Notes: generated by a model not told the origin, from the sequence alone. DNA of 64,000 nt from Prorocentrum cordatum (GCA_963575745.1 CAUYUJ010014770.1:119598-183597), one strand, 5' to 3'. Shown: positions 13,693 to 24,356, counted from the stretch's first letter. A program made the numbers and translations.

Positions 13693-14448
13693 TTAGGTGA
13701 CGACCTTCCACTGTTTCTGGTCCTTCTTGGGTGCGCGGCGACCAGCGTGGCCCTTCGCCGCCTGGCGCCCCCTGCCCGCGCCGTCACTTTCACCCAGGTA
13801 CCGAAGCCGCACCTGCTTCCAGTCAACGCCGAGGTCCAGTGCGTCGCCCATGGCCCGCACATCACAGTTGTGGCAGCGGAAGGACGACAGGAAGTTGACG
13901 CATTTTTGCTGGTCGTGCCGCCGCGGGTCGAGCGCGCCATTGCAGCTACGCAAGGCGTGCTGCTGGGCGAACGCGTGCCAGGCGCCTGTGAACCTCGCTC
14001 CCAGGGAGGCCTGAAGCCGCTTTATCGTCTCGCCAGGTGTCTCCCCGGGGAGGTCCCACTGGATGTCGCCGATCTTAATTTTATATAGCTGCTGTCCCGT
14101 GTCTGGGTCTAAAGGTTCTGGACAGTGACGCGCGGCGGGACCCCCTACCAGGGGCGGGGTGGTCAGCGGCTGGTCCTCGGCGCGGCGCCTGCTGCTGCTT
14201 CTGCGGCTGCTGCTGCTGCGTCCGCCGCCTGCCGTCTGCCGCCCACCCGACCCGCCAGCGCGGTCGGCGTCGCTGGCCAGGTTTCGGCCCAGGGGCGCGG
14301 GGAGACTGGAGGGTGGCCAGTCACAGAGGCTAGGCAGGGCGTCCACCCGCTGCCACGAAGACGCGCTGGGGGAACGTGCCGGCCGCGCTGCCGCTGCTCC
14401 TCGGCGCTCGAGCTCGCGCCCTTGCCTGGGAGGGAGGGGCCGGGGCAA
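13693..14448 (-). CDS. Unidentified ORF with a Cys/His-containing C-terminal domain
   Basis: I do not recognise this protein. The first ~110 residues are Arg/Ser/Ala-rich low-complexity sequence. From about residue 115 the composition becomes that of a folded protein: it begins near PEPLDPDTGQQLYKIKIG, contains IQWDLPGETPGETIKRLQ, and then has a cluster with Cys and His (RSCNG, RHDQQKCVNF and FRCHNCD) that could bind zinc. The tail is Lys/Arg-rich (APKKDQKQWK) and ends in TAG/TAA-type stop context at 13,693. The next minus-strand frames upstream (14,455-15,030 and 14,897-16,000) may be more of the same gene, separated by frame changes. A real start cannot be chosen. Surrounding DNA is repetitive, and this may be the only non-repetitive coding sequence in 9-18 kb. 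Confidence 0.4.
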   Translation of the reverse strand: MPRPLPPRQGRELERRGAAAARPARSPSASSWQRVDALPSLCDWPPSSLPAPLGRNLASDADRAGGSGGRQTAGGGRSSSSRRSSSRRRAEDQPLTTPPLVGGPAARHCPEPLDPDTGQQLYKIKIGDIQWDLPGETPGETIKRLQASLGARFTGAWHAFAQQHALRSCNGALDPRRHDQQKCVNFLSSFRCHNCDVRAMGDALDLGVDWKQVRLRYLGESDGAGRGRQAAKGHAGRRAPKKDQKQWKVVT

Positions 14449-14454
14449 GTGGTG

Positions 14455-16000
14455 TCAGCCAGGGGAGTGAGGCGGTGGGTGGTTGTCTGTTCCTGTTCTT
14501 GCCCATGCTCCCTTCTGCGCTGGCGTTACTTCCGCGCCCTCCCCGTGGGCGGCCGGCAGCTCCTGCTCATCGGGCTCTTCCGGCTCCTGCTCCGCATGCT
14601 GCTCAAGTACGCTGCTCTGCGACTGTTCCGTCTGGTTGGGCCCGCCGCCGGAATCGTCTATGGCTTCGCGGGGCGCGGCGGAAACTGGCGCACGGAAGTC
14701 TGGCGGGGACTTGCGGGTTGGCGCGGGCCGCACGGTTGGCCGCCAAGTAAAGGCCGAGTCGCCTGCAGCAGCTGGGGCTGAGAGGACCGCTGCACTGTGG
14801 CAAGCGGGGGCAGGCCCCTCCTGTTGACGCTCGCCTTCAGACCCGCGCCCGCCCTCGCCCACGAGCGCGCCCCCGTCTGTCGCAGCGTGACTTTCGTCAT
14901 GTGTGGGAGTGCTGCGGGTCGTACCTGGCCCAGGCACGTTGCCAGACGCCGTTTCTTTCGCCAGGGCGGGGGTCGCCTTCCTCAGCGTGGCCCGGCCTTC
15001 GGGAGTGAGCGGCTGCGGTTCGCTGTCCAATCGGGCGGATTAATTCGCTGACAGGGGAACGAGGGCGAATGGGCGCGAAGGGACTTCTCTCGACAAGCTG
15101 GCGGATGGCCTTGTTGTCCTGCCTCTGCAAGGCGCGTTCGTGGTTACCCGGCAAGGGGTCTTCGAGACTACCAGGGGCGGCGGCGGGCGGAGTCACAGCG
15201 GGGCGTTGTTGGGTCTCGCCGCCAACCAGCTGTGTCGACGGCCCCAGGCTTTGCAAGTAATGGGCCCCGTGTCGACCATCGGCCACGGGGATGGCCTCGG
15301 AGGCGCTGGCTGGAGGGTCGGTGCCGATCGCAAACACGCGCCCGTCTGCGGCCCGCGCGCACGCGCGCTCCGGTGTGAACTCCTGACCCTCGATGCTGCG
15401 AGGAGGCTCGGGATAACCTCCACCATCCGCTCGGGGAGGCGTCGTGGAACTCTTCTCGGGAGGAGGCTGGTCATCGACTGCGGGCGCTCCCTCAGCAGCA
15501 ATCCCACCTGCCGCCGCGATGCTGTTGCCAGGGGGGGAGCAATGGGCTATGACCTCGCAGCTGAAGGCTGCTCCTCTCTGTCTGGAAGGGCGTGCCTCTT
15601 TGTGGCCACTGCTGCCGGGCCCAGCCGACTCTTGCTCCCTTCCTCCTGGCTGAAGGCCAGTATCTTCTGTGAGGTTAGCAGCACGGAGGTTGGGCGCGGC
15701 TCTGGCGTCAGCGCCCGTGCCTCCAGGGAGAGGGGTGGCGGAGTCAAGGCGAAAGCCGTTCGATCTGTTCGGGATGCTGTCTGCGCCTGCCGCGCAGTCC
15801 TCGGCGTGCCTTCCCAGGGATGGCCCCATTGCTGGGATGGCCCCGTCGACGTCGGAGTCGGCGCGGTCGGTCGGTCGCACGCAGCTGGCGCGAGGGCCCG
15901 CCTGATAGGGGGGGCCCAGCGCGGGAAGAACAGGAGGCCCAGGAGGGTCGAAGTCGTCTCCGTTAATGGTCACAGCCTCTGAGCCTCTCTCTAAGTCCAT
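14455..16000 (-). pseudogene. Broken upstream part of the same minus-strand unit
   Basis: Two overlapping frames are open here. In 14,897-16,000 the N-terminal part is EPSAR-type repeat sequence, followed by a more protein-like stretch with ALQRQDNKAIRQLVERS and RPRSPVSELIRP. Near 15,035 the protein-like character moves to the 14,455-15,030 frame (EPQPLTPEGRATLRK, then ETASGNVPGPG). This suggests a one-base indel. The later part is acidic and Gln/Glu-rich (EQHAEQEPEEPDEQEL). Together with 13,693-14,448 this would be a gene of over 700 codons. An intron boundary instead of an indel cannot be excluded. No family is recognised. Confidence 0.35.
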
Positions 16001-16904
16001 TGGCGCTGTCTCTGGATCTCGAGCTGAAGGCTCGTTACTCCTGTGATTACCAGATACGCCTTGGACCCTCGAGCTGAAGGCTCGTTCCGCGTGAGAATCT
16101 CGAGCTGAAGGCCCGTCATGTCCGCGACTGTCCGACTGGGGGGCGGGTGGCTGACGAAAGTCTTCGGGGTTGCAGGAGTGCCCGGGGAGTCGACTGGTCG
16201 TTGCATCGCCGTCGGCGCCGAACAGTCCGCTTGGAGCGCCCCGAGCTGCAGGATCGTTCGACGCTGCCGTCTCGTTGGGAGCTCCTCGGGATTCTCTGCG
16301 TGCGCAGTGCTGTCAACTCCAGGAAGGGCGGTGGGCGCGCGGCGACTCCCATCGCCGCTCGTGGCCACGTGCCCAGCGGCACTCACAGCCTCTGAGCCTC
16401 TCTCTAAGTCCATTGGCACTGTCTCTGGATCTCGAGCTGAAGGCTCGCTACTTCGGTGATTACCAGATACGCCTTGGACCCTCGAGCTGAAGGCTCGTTC
16501 CGCGTGAGAGTCTCGAGCTGAGGGCTCGTCGCATCTGCGACTGTCCGACTGGGGGGCGGGTGGCTGACGAAAGTCTTCGGGGTTACAGGAGTGCTCAGGG
16601 AGTTGACTGGTCGTTGCATCGCCGTCGGCGCCGAACAGTCTGCTTGGGGCGTCCCAAGCTGCAGGATCGCTCGATGCTGCCGTCTCGTTGGGAGCTCCTC
16701 GGGCTGAAGGCCCATTCTCTGCGTGCGCAGTGCTGTCAACTCCAGGAAGGGCGGTGGGCGCGCGGCGGCTCCCGTCGCCGCTTGTGGCCACATGCCCAGC
16801 GGCACTCACAGCCTCTGAGCCTCTCTCTAAGTCCACTGGCACTGTCTCTGGATCTCGAGCTGACGGCTCGTCGCTTCTGTGATCTGGCAATGCGATAGCT
16901 CGAG

Positions 16905-17655
16905 CTCGTGCCACGCGCTGATAGGAATGAGGAGCTGCGCCCCAACTGTCCAACTGGGGGGCGGGTGGCTGACGAAAGTCTTCGGGGTTACAGGAGTGCC
17001 CGGGGAGTTGACTGGTCGTTGCATCGCCTTCGGCGCCGAACAGTCCGCTCGGGGCGCCCCAAGCTGCAGGATCGCTCAGAGCTGCTGTCTCGCTGGGAGC
17101 TCCTCGGGCTGAAGGCCCATTCTCTATACGTGCGCAGCGCTGTCAACTCCAGGAAGGGCGGCGGGCGCGCGGCGACTCCCGTCGCCGCTCGTGGCCACGT
17201 GCCCAGCGGCGCCCCCGACAACCATTGGTGCCGCCTCCGATTCTCGAGCTGAGGGCTCTTCACCTCTGTGGTTGCTCGATGTGTCCTTGGGGCCTCGAGC
17301 TGAAGACTCGTTCAGGCGTCTGGTCAGGCTGCCCAGGGAGCTGATTGGCTGAAGTCTCTGGTTCTCGAGCTGAAGGCTCGTCCTTTCTGAAGCTGTGAGA
17401 TATACCTATCGAGACTCCACCGTCCGCTCGGGGAGGCGTCGTGGACCTCTTGTCGGGGGGGAACTGGTCTCCAACCACGGGCGCTCCCTCAGCGGCGCTC
17501 CCACCTGTCGCCACAATACTGTTGCCATGGGGGGGGGCAATGGGGTATGGAGTGGTGGCTGACGGCCCCGGCGACTGGCAACGTGGTAGCTTGAGCTCGT
17601 GCCGCCACAGGTTGAGCCCCAACCGCTTGACGCTGATAGGAAAGAGGAGCTGTAG
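16905..17655. repeat. Segmental duplication, copy C2
   Basis: Second copy of 11,217-11,965, followed by a different right flank. The junction near 17,655 marks the end of the shared segment. Confidence 0.8.
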
Positions 17656-17734
17656 GAACGCCTGTCTGCCTGTCTCTGATGCACGAAACACCGCCCCTCC
17701 CAGGATGCACGTCCGCGACGTCCCTGGACCACTG

Positions 17735-18140
17735 AGCTCTCGACCCCATCCCAACGCCCTGGACCCCAGAGCTCTCGACCCCATCGCCGCGTCCAGGACC
17801 CCTGAGCCTGCCAGGTGTGTGGCAGCTAACGGCTGCACCGGCGGTGGAAGAAGCCACAGGGAAGCACGTGCCGTCGTCTGAAGTGACTCCAGGTTGGCAG
17901 CTAACGGCTGCGCCGGCGGTGGAAGGAACTCCAGAGAAGCACGCGCCGTCGTATCTCCCAGGACCCACAACCGAAGCGTCATCGAGCCCCTGAGCTCTCG
18001 ACCCCATCCCAACACCCAGGACCCCGGAGCTCTCGACCCCATCTCTGAGTCCAGGAGCCAGGAGACCGCCAGGTGTGCGCCCGGCGGGGACCCCTTCGCC
18101 GCCATCCACAAGGGACACTCCAGGTTGGCAGCTCACGGCT
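17735..18140. repeat. Tandem duplication of a ~245-bp segment
   Basis: GAGCTCTCGACCCCATC occurs at about 17,740, 17,770, 17,990 and 18,028. The block GGTTGGCAGCTAACGGCTGC occurs near 17,890, and near 18,122 with one change. The right copy runs into the GC-rich tract. Confidence 0.7.
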
Positions 18141-19005
18141 GCATCCACGTCCGCCGGCGGGGCGCCGGTGGCAGCGGCAGCAGCGGCAGTGGCGGCGGTG
18201 CCGCCGGCCAGCGCGCCGTCCGCCGTCCGCCACGCCAGGTCCAGCCCCGCGGGAGCCCCCGCCCGCGCGCCGTCCGCCGCCGCCGCCGCCGCAGGGCCGG
18301 TGGCAGCGGCAGCAGCGGCAGCGGCGGCGGAACCGCCGGCCAGCACACCGTCCGCCGCCGCCACCGCCGGCGAGGCGCCAGCAGCGGCAGCGGCGGCAGC
18401 AGCAGCAGCGGCGGCCGCGGCAGCCAGGGCCGGGCCCCCAACCCCGCCCAGCGCCGGGCCAGCCGAAGCAAGGCCAGCCCGCAGGCCGCCGGCGGCCGCC
18501 GCCGCCGGCGAAGCGCCAGTCGCGGCAGCAGCGGCAGCAGCGGCGGCCGCCGCCAAGAAGGCCCCACCGCCCAGGGCGGCAGCGAGAGCAGCGGCCTCGA
18601 GGCCGGCCGAGGCCGCCGCCGCCAGCGGCCCGCGGGAGGCGGCCGCGGCGGCAGCAGCCGGAGCAGCGGCGGCCAGAGGACCAGAAGGAGGAAGACCGCC
18701 GCCGGCCGCCGCCGCCGCCTGGCCGCCGGGGGCGGCAGCGGCCACGGGCCGGGCCCCGGCCGGACAAGGGCAGGCCGCGCCGGCGGGGCCGCCGTCGCCA
18801 ACCGCCGCCGGCGTGCCGGCCTCAGGGCGAAAGCGAGAGGCAGGACCGGCCGCCGGGGCCAGGCCGGGCGGGGCCCAGCGGGCGGCCGCCGCCAGCCGCT
18901 GGCGCCGGCGCAAGGCAGCGCCGGACAGCGCCGCGCCGGGGGCGGACATGCGCGCGGCCCGGGCGCCGCACCTGAACCAGGGGCGGGCTCGAGCCGAGAC
19001 GGCTT
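18075..19005. repeat. Extremely GC-rich GCC/GGC tract, open in all six frames
   Basis: About 930 bp made mostly of GCC, GGC, GCAGCG and CCGCC triplet mixtures. Both strands and all three phases stay open, giving Ala/Pro-, Arg-, Gly/Ser- or Pro/Gln-rich translations. This follows from the near-absence of A/T and is not evidence for a gene. The plus-strand frame 17,894-19,333 and the minus-strand frame 17,489-18,949 are the longest. Confidence 0.85.
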
Positions 19006-19239
19006 GAGCCAGCTTGAGCTACGCGACGCCGGCTGGCGGGGATACGCGACGCGTCAAGATTTGCATCGATGGCAGCACCCGGCGCCACCGTTGGGCCCCG
19101 GGCGGGCCTCGGGCCCCGTTAACCGCAGTGTTCCGTGGGCCCGGCGGCGTTGTCCGAGCGGCCCAAGATGGCCCAACACTGCCCTTTGCGGCTGCAAGAC
19201 AGCCCATCACTGCTGTGAAGCGGCTCTAGAGGCCAGGAC

Positions 19240-19530
19240 GCCCCAGCAGGGCCCCAGTAGGACTCCGAAGATGCCCCCAAGAGACCAGTCTCAACAAAAG
19301 CAGTTCGTTGTCTTCGTTGTCTCACAAGGCTAGCCTTTTCGGGTTTCTGGGCGCCCAAGACGGCCCAGGAGACGCCCAAATCGCCCCAAGACTGCCCGAA
19401 AGGATACCAAGAGGACCCCAAGACGGTCGAAGAGGGCCCCAAGACGACCCAAGAAAACCCAGTGAGGCCTTCACGAACGCCAATAGGGCCCCCGAAGATC
19501 CTCCAAAAGAGCCCCAATACATCACCAGTA
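19240..19530. repeat. CCCCAAGA-rich dispersed repeat, block 3
   Basis: Irregular CCCCAAGA/CCCAAGAC repeats, as in the blocks at 5.5 and 6.7 kb. No gene is seen between 19,010 and 19,900. Confidence 0.7.
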
Positions 19531-19909
19531 CTGCATAAGCGGGCCCGTCTGAGCGCTGCTTTGAAACAGGAATACAGAACAGTCGTGGCGTGGCCAAAAT
19601 GTCGCCCAACATTTAGTCACACGGGTGTCTCCCAAAATGCTCGGGGGGGGGCGGTGGCTCGCCGTAGGTGTCTTTAATCCGCCACTCCCTGTTGCCCACG
19701 AATGACTCCCAAAGGCCGAAGAGGCCCCTAAGAGACAACAGTCTAAGGCAGCAGCTTGGAATAGGGATTCCCCGCCGCAGTGTCCCGGCGGAGAACCGCG
19801 GGCAACGCGGGGGCTCGTCGTCGGGCCCTCCGCCAGTGGTTCCTCCTTCTTCTCCTTGTCGTCCCCCGCCCCCTGCCCCCCCCAGCCCATCCCCCTGCTG
19901 TTGCTCAGT

Positions 19910-20160
19910 CTTCCTCCTCGCCCTCGTCGTCGTCGTCGTCGTCCTGGTCGTCGTCGTCGTCCTGGTCGTCGTCGTCGTCGTCGTCGTCCCCCTCCTCCTC
20001 GGCATCCATTTCCACCCCCTAATTGTCCTCCTCCTCCTCCTCCTCGGCATCCGTCTCCTCTTCCTCATTGTCCTCCTCCCCCTCCTCACCATCCTCCTCC
20101 TCCTCCCCCTCCACTTCCTTCCTCCTCGCCATCCTCGTCCTCGCACTCGCCCTAGCCCTC
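19910..20160. repeat. (GTC)n and (CTC)n tracts
   Basis: GTC repeats at about 19,922-19,990 are followed by CTC/TCC-rich sequence to 20,160. Confidence 0.9.
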
Positions 20161-21590
20161 CGCGGGCGCTTTGAAATGTGTCGCCGGGTTGCGGTTGCGG
20201 TTGCGCGCTCCCGCGGGCGCTTTGAAATGTGTCGCCCGGTTGCGGTTGCGGTTGCGGTTGCGCGCTCCCGCGGGCGCTTTGAAATGTGTCGCCCGGTTGC
20301 GGTTGCGGTTGCGCGCCCCGCGGGCGCTTTGAAATGTGTCGCCCGGTTGCGTTGCGGTTGCGCGCTCCCGCGGGCGCTTTGAAATGTGTCGCCCGGTTGC
20401 GGTTGCGGTTGCGCGCCCGCGGGCGCTTTGAAATGTGTCGCCCGGTTGCGGTTGCGGTTGCGGTTGCGCGCTCCCGCGGGCGCTTTGAAATGTGTCGCCC
20501 GGTTGCGGTTGCGCGCCCGCGGGCGCTTTGAAATGTGTCGCCCGGTTGCGGTTGCGGTTGCGGTTGCGCGCTCCCGCGGGCGCTTTGAAATGTGTCGCCC
20601 GGGGTTGCGGTTGCGCGCGCCGCGGGCGCTTTGAAATGTGTCGCCCGGTTGCGGTTGCGGTTGCGGTTGCGCGCTCCCGCGGGCGCTTTGAAATGTGTCG
20701 CCCGGTTGCGGTTGCGGTTGCCGCGCTCCCGCGGGCGCTTTGAAATGTGTCGCCCGGTTGCGGTTGCGGTTGCGGTTGCGCGCTCCCGCGGGCGCTTTGA
20801 AATGTGTCGCCCGGTTGCGCTTGCGGTTGCGCGCCCCGCGGGCGCTTTGAAATGTGTCGCCCGGTTGCGGTTGCGGTTGCGGTTGCGGTTGCGGTTGCGC
20901 GCTCCCGCGGGCGCTTTGAAATGTGTCGCCCGGTTGCGGTTGCGGTTGCGCGCCCGCGGGCGCTTTGAAATGTGTCGCCCGGTTGCGGTTGCGGTTGCGG
21001 TTGCGCGCTCCCGCGGGCGCTTTGAAATGTGTCGCCGGTTGCGGTTGCGGTTGCGGTTGCGCCGCGGGCGCTTTGAAATGCGGTGTCGGTTGCGCGCTTG
21101 CGGTTGCGGTTGCGGCGGTTGCGCGCTCCCGAAATGTGTCGCCCGTTGCGGTGCGGTTGCGCGCCCGCGGGCGCTTTGCGCGGTTGCGGTTGCGCGGCGG
21201 GCGCTTTGAAATGTGTCGCCCGGTTGCGGTTGCGGTTGCGCGCTCCCGCGGGCGCTTTGAAATGTGTCGCCCGGTTGCGCGGTTGCGGTTGCGCGCTCCC
21301 GCGGGCGCTTTGAAATGTGTCGCGGTTGCGGTTGCGGTTGCGCGCTCCCGCGGGCGCTTTGAAATGTGTCGCCCGGTTGCGGTTGCGGTTGCGCGCCCGC
21401 GGGCGCTTTGAAATGTGTCGCCCGGTTGCGGTTGCGGTTGCGGTTGCGCGCTCCCGCGGGCGCTTTGAAATGTGTCGCCCGGTTGCGGTTGCGGTTGCGC
21501 GCCGCGGGCGCTTTGAAATGTGTCGCGGTCTTGCGGTTGCGCCGCCGGGTTGCGCTCCCGCGGGCGGTTTGAAATGTGTCTCCCGAGCTG
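20160..21590. repeat. ~27-copy minisatellite with variable GGTTGC core
   Basis: The unit is CGCGGGCGCTTTGAAATG, then TGTCGCCC, then two to six GGTTGC hexamers, then a GCGCGC(TCC) end. Unit length is about 45-69 bp. TTTGAAATGTGTC occurs at about 20,169 and then every 45-69 bp to 21,568. Copies between about 21,050 and 21,200 are the most damaged. Two mutation processes are visible: unit tandem duplication and expansion or contraction of the inner hexamer. Confidence 0.95.
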
Positions 21591-21605
21591 TCCCCTGACG
21601 TTCAG

Positions 21606-22776
21606 TCAGTCATCAGTCAGCCGGCGGGTACGGAATTTCACCCGGCTCCGCCGGGAAAGACTACCCGAAAGAGAGCGCCGAGAGGGCCCCAAGGGAGCCT
21701 CAAGACGACCCCAGGAGGAACGCCGCCAAGAGGCCCAAAGAGGTCTCAAGACAAGCGAACGAGACCCCATCGAGCGCCAAACTGCTGCTGAAGAGCCATC
21801 AAAAAGCGTCCACATTCGATAACAACAACAATAGTAGCAATAATACGTGACAGCGACGCTCATCCTCACACGTACTACTAAATCCCACCCCTCATCGAAC
21901 TCTTCATCCTGCTCGTTCGTCTCATCCTCATCCTTCGGCACCTCATGATACGCATCGCGTGCTCTCAATACCTCCCCATGACGATCATTGCGACCTAGAT
22001 CGTCATCGCCGCCACCAGTGGACTCATTACATTGCGTCTCCTCGAAATCCAATGACAAATTCTGTGACAGCGCTATCCCAAACATCCTCTTACCCTTCAT
22101 CGTACGAAATACAGCTCCACCTCCCCTCTCTTACTGCTCATCTGCTCAAGTCTCCTCATCCTCCTGATCATACATATTATATTCCGTCTCCCCCTCAAGC
22201 TCGGAAGGTCACCGCTATCGTTCTCATTCCCCGTGTGCCTTCTCCCCCCCTCCACCACCTTCATCGTCCCGCTCCCTCTCGCCCTCTGGCTTGGACATCC
22301 TCAAGTTCTCCGTCATCCTCTTCATACTTACTACAACGTATGGAATCCTCTTCTTGGGAACTCCACCGTGCCCAACCTCCGCTATACTCCTCATCATCGT
22401 GCTGCATCTTTCGACCGTCTTTCTCAGCCTCGCCGCCCTCCCACATATTCCACATTACGCTCATGTTCGTCCTACCATCCCTCATCCTACTCAACCTCTG
22501 GGAGGCTGCCCTCCCCCGCTTCTTCTGGCTCCACCTCCCACCCCCCTCTAAAAATAGCCCGTCGCGCGGGGGGCTGATCCATACCCGCCCGGAAGACATC
22601 CATGCCTGATCTGCAGCTGCCCGCGCCAGCGCAACGTCCTTCTCGCTGCCAAAATAAGCGCGCAAGTCTGCCGGGTCCATGCAGCGCTCGTGCATCCACC
22701 AGCCCTCGGGGCCGCCCCCCCTTCTTAAACCTCTCCCGCCCCCGCCCCCCCCGCCCGCCCTCCTTCCAGCTCCCAC
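21606..22776 (-). CDS. Possible low-complexity minus-strand coding region
   Basis: Two minus-strand frames, 22,261-22,776 and 21,606-22,100, have stretches that look protein-like. The upstream one has PADLRAYFGSEKDVALAR, then DQAWMSSGRVWISPPRDG. The downstream one has an acidic segment (EVPKDEDETNEQDEEFDEG). They are in different frames and separated by about 160 bp. The rest is Gly/Arg-rich. No family, start or splice site can be supported. The DNA strand shown is CT-rich, which alone can produce such acidic minus-strand frames. Confidence 0.2.
21660..21800. repeat. CCCCAAGA-rich dispersed repeat, block 4
   Basis: GGCCCCAAGGGAGCC, CTCAAGACGACCCCAGGAGG and similar repeats immediately after the minisatellite. 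Confidence 0.65.
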
Positions 22777-23330
22777 TCTCCCCCTCTTTCGCCCCCCTGC
22801 CCCCCTCCCTCCATCAATGCCTCCATTGCCGCCGTTCCCCCCGCCTCCCCCCGCCCATGCCTCCCTCCCGGGGACGTGGGAAGAGGAGGAAAGGAGGATG
22901 AGGAGAAAGGGGCGAAGGAGGAAGACGGGACGTGACCCAGAGAGGTCATGCGAAGATTCGTTCGCGAGCGCTGCGGACCCCTCATAATCCCACCAGCCCT
23001 TTAGGGCGTGAGTGGTTTAGAGGGCCTCCTCTTCCAACCCCCGTCGTCCCCTTCGGGGAAGGGTTGACCCCTCCCCATACCCCCTACCCCTGGGTCTGGA
23101 GGGGAAGGGTCGCGGGTCGTTGGAGCGTCCAGAACGGCCTCGGCGAGAAAGCCAAAATCACTGATGTGACCAAGATTGTTGCCACATGTTGGCCACATGT
23201 GGGGGGTGGGGGGGTCGGATGTCTTAAGCGAGACGCGCCCGAGTTGCGCACATTTTTCTGAGAGCTCACTGGGAGCCTCACTGGCATTACTAACACCTTC
23301 GTGGAGATATAGCAACTTAAGAATTGCTTA
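22700..23330. other. C-rich tract, then no gene seen
   Basis: 22,710-22,870 is CCC/CCT-rich. 22,930-23,330 holds no recognisable gene. A perfect CCACATGTGG palindrome lies near 23,192-23,203, inside a CCACATGTTGGCCACATGTG stretch. Confidence 0.5.
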
Positions 23331-23520
23331 GCGGTCTTAGCTAACTTCAATTATCTAATGTACTTGCACTCGCTTTGAATCGGGTTAGGTAACCAATTTA
23401 GCAGACTTCTGCGAGGCGCGCTGTCCTAATTAGCACCCCCCGCTAAACTACTTAGCGTAACCCCTAACCCACTTAGCATGTGGACCCTGACCGACTTAGC
23501 GGGTCTCACAAACCATACAT
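23330..23520. repeat. Cluster of TTAGC motifs
   Basis: About eight TTAGC pentamers, several as ACTTAGCGT, GACTTAGCGG or CTTAGCATG, lie within 190 bp of relatively AT-rich DNA. The spacing is irregular. The following 23,520-23,640 is TTGTTG-rich. Confidence 0.6.
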
Positions 23521-23699
23521 CGTTGTTTTGACATTCAACATTTGAGAACCGAAATTGTAGTTTGACAATATAATAATGTAGTTGTTCGTTGAATGTTGTT
23601 GTTGTTTCGTCAATGTTTTGTTTTATGAGTTGGGCCTGATCTTTTCTTCACTGCCATCATCTTGTTGTTGTCCATCGGTCTCGACGGCCGAACACACTA

Positions 23700-24302
23700 G
23701 CAACAGCCAAACAAAAGGAGTGCCTCGTCCCTCCCCTCTTCCCGTTCCTCTCATTTTCTCCCCATCCCATCCCCAAACCCTCTCCCGTCCATTGTCTCCC
23801 TCCCGTCCCTCCCGCATTCCGCGCCACTCCGTTCCCATCATCATTATCCTCCTTCTCTTCGTCCTTCGCCCCCTTCTCCTCTGTCCATCCTTCCAAGCGC
23901 CCCTCCACCCCTTCCCGCCCTCCTCACCATTACCCTTCACTCCTTTCCCGTGTCCTTCCCTTCCCTCCCCCCCCCTCCACCCCCCCTCCTTCTCTCATCC
24001 CTTTCCCTCCCTCCTCCCGCTTCATCCCATCCCCCCACCCCGCCGATCTCTTCACTCACCCCTCATTTCCCAACTCCCTCCCTCCGTCAACCCTCCCTTC
24101 GCTTTCCAATCCCCATTCCCCTCCATTCCCTCAGTCCTTCCCACCCTCCCCGTCACCGCCTCCGTATTTCCATTCCCCCGCCCCTCACGCTGTTTCCCTC
24201 ACGATGACGATGGCGATTGTAATGGTGATTTAGTCGTTCGTTAGAACAGGGGGTTTTGCCCTGCTGGCGTAGCCCTCACTTCTGTCCTCTCTCTCTCTCT
24301 CG
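23700..24302. repeat. CCCTTCC-rich tract ending in (CT)n
   Basis: Pyrimidine-rich DNA (CCCTCC, CCTTCC) runs from about 23,720 to 24,190, and a short CT run ends at about 24,302. No coding signal on either strand. Confidence 0.8.
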
Positions 24303-24356
24303 CCCTTAACCGTTTGTGCTCAAGTTTGTAGACCCAGCGGGCCTAGGCCTTTCAGG

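Larger units (their letters stand above)
10230..17390 (-). repeat. Dispersed CTCGAGCTGAAGGCTCG repeats (EPSAR peptide on minus strand)
   Basis: CTCGAGCTGAAGGCTCGT and close variants recur more than a dozen times across 10.2-17.4 kb. They sit in longer blocks with the order GTCCAACTGGGGGGCGGGTG, GACGAAAGTCTTCGGGG and AAGGGCGGNGGGCGCGCGGC. Read on the minus strand the motif gives Glu-Pro-Ser-Ala-Arg-Glu/Asp in long open frames, for example 10,648-12,018, 14,897-16,000 and 15,991-16,953. This may be a real repetitive protein or simply stop-free GC-rich satellite. Confidence 0.7.

Noticed and set aside
19003-19024. Minus-strand CGTAGC...TGGCTCAAG, also spliced-leader-like
   Set aside because: The GCTTGAGCT word is part of the local 9-18 kb repeat family (AGCTTGAGCTCG), which explains it better.
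20160-21600. Peptide repeats such as RGRFEMCRPVAV over the minisatellite
   Set aside because: Unit length varies and shifts the frame between copies; no frame is kept.
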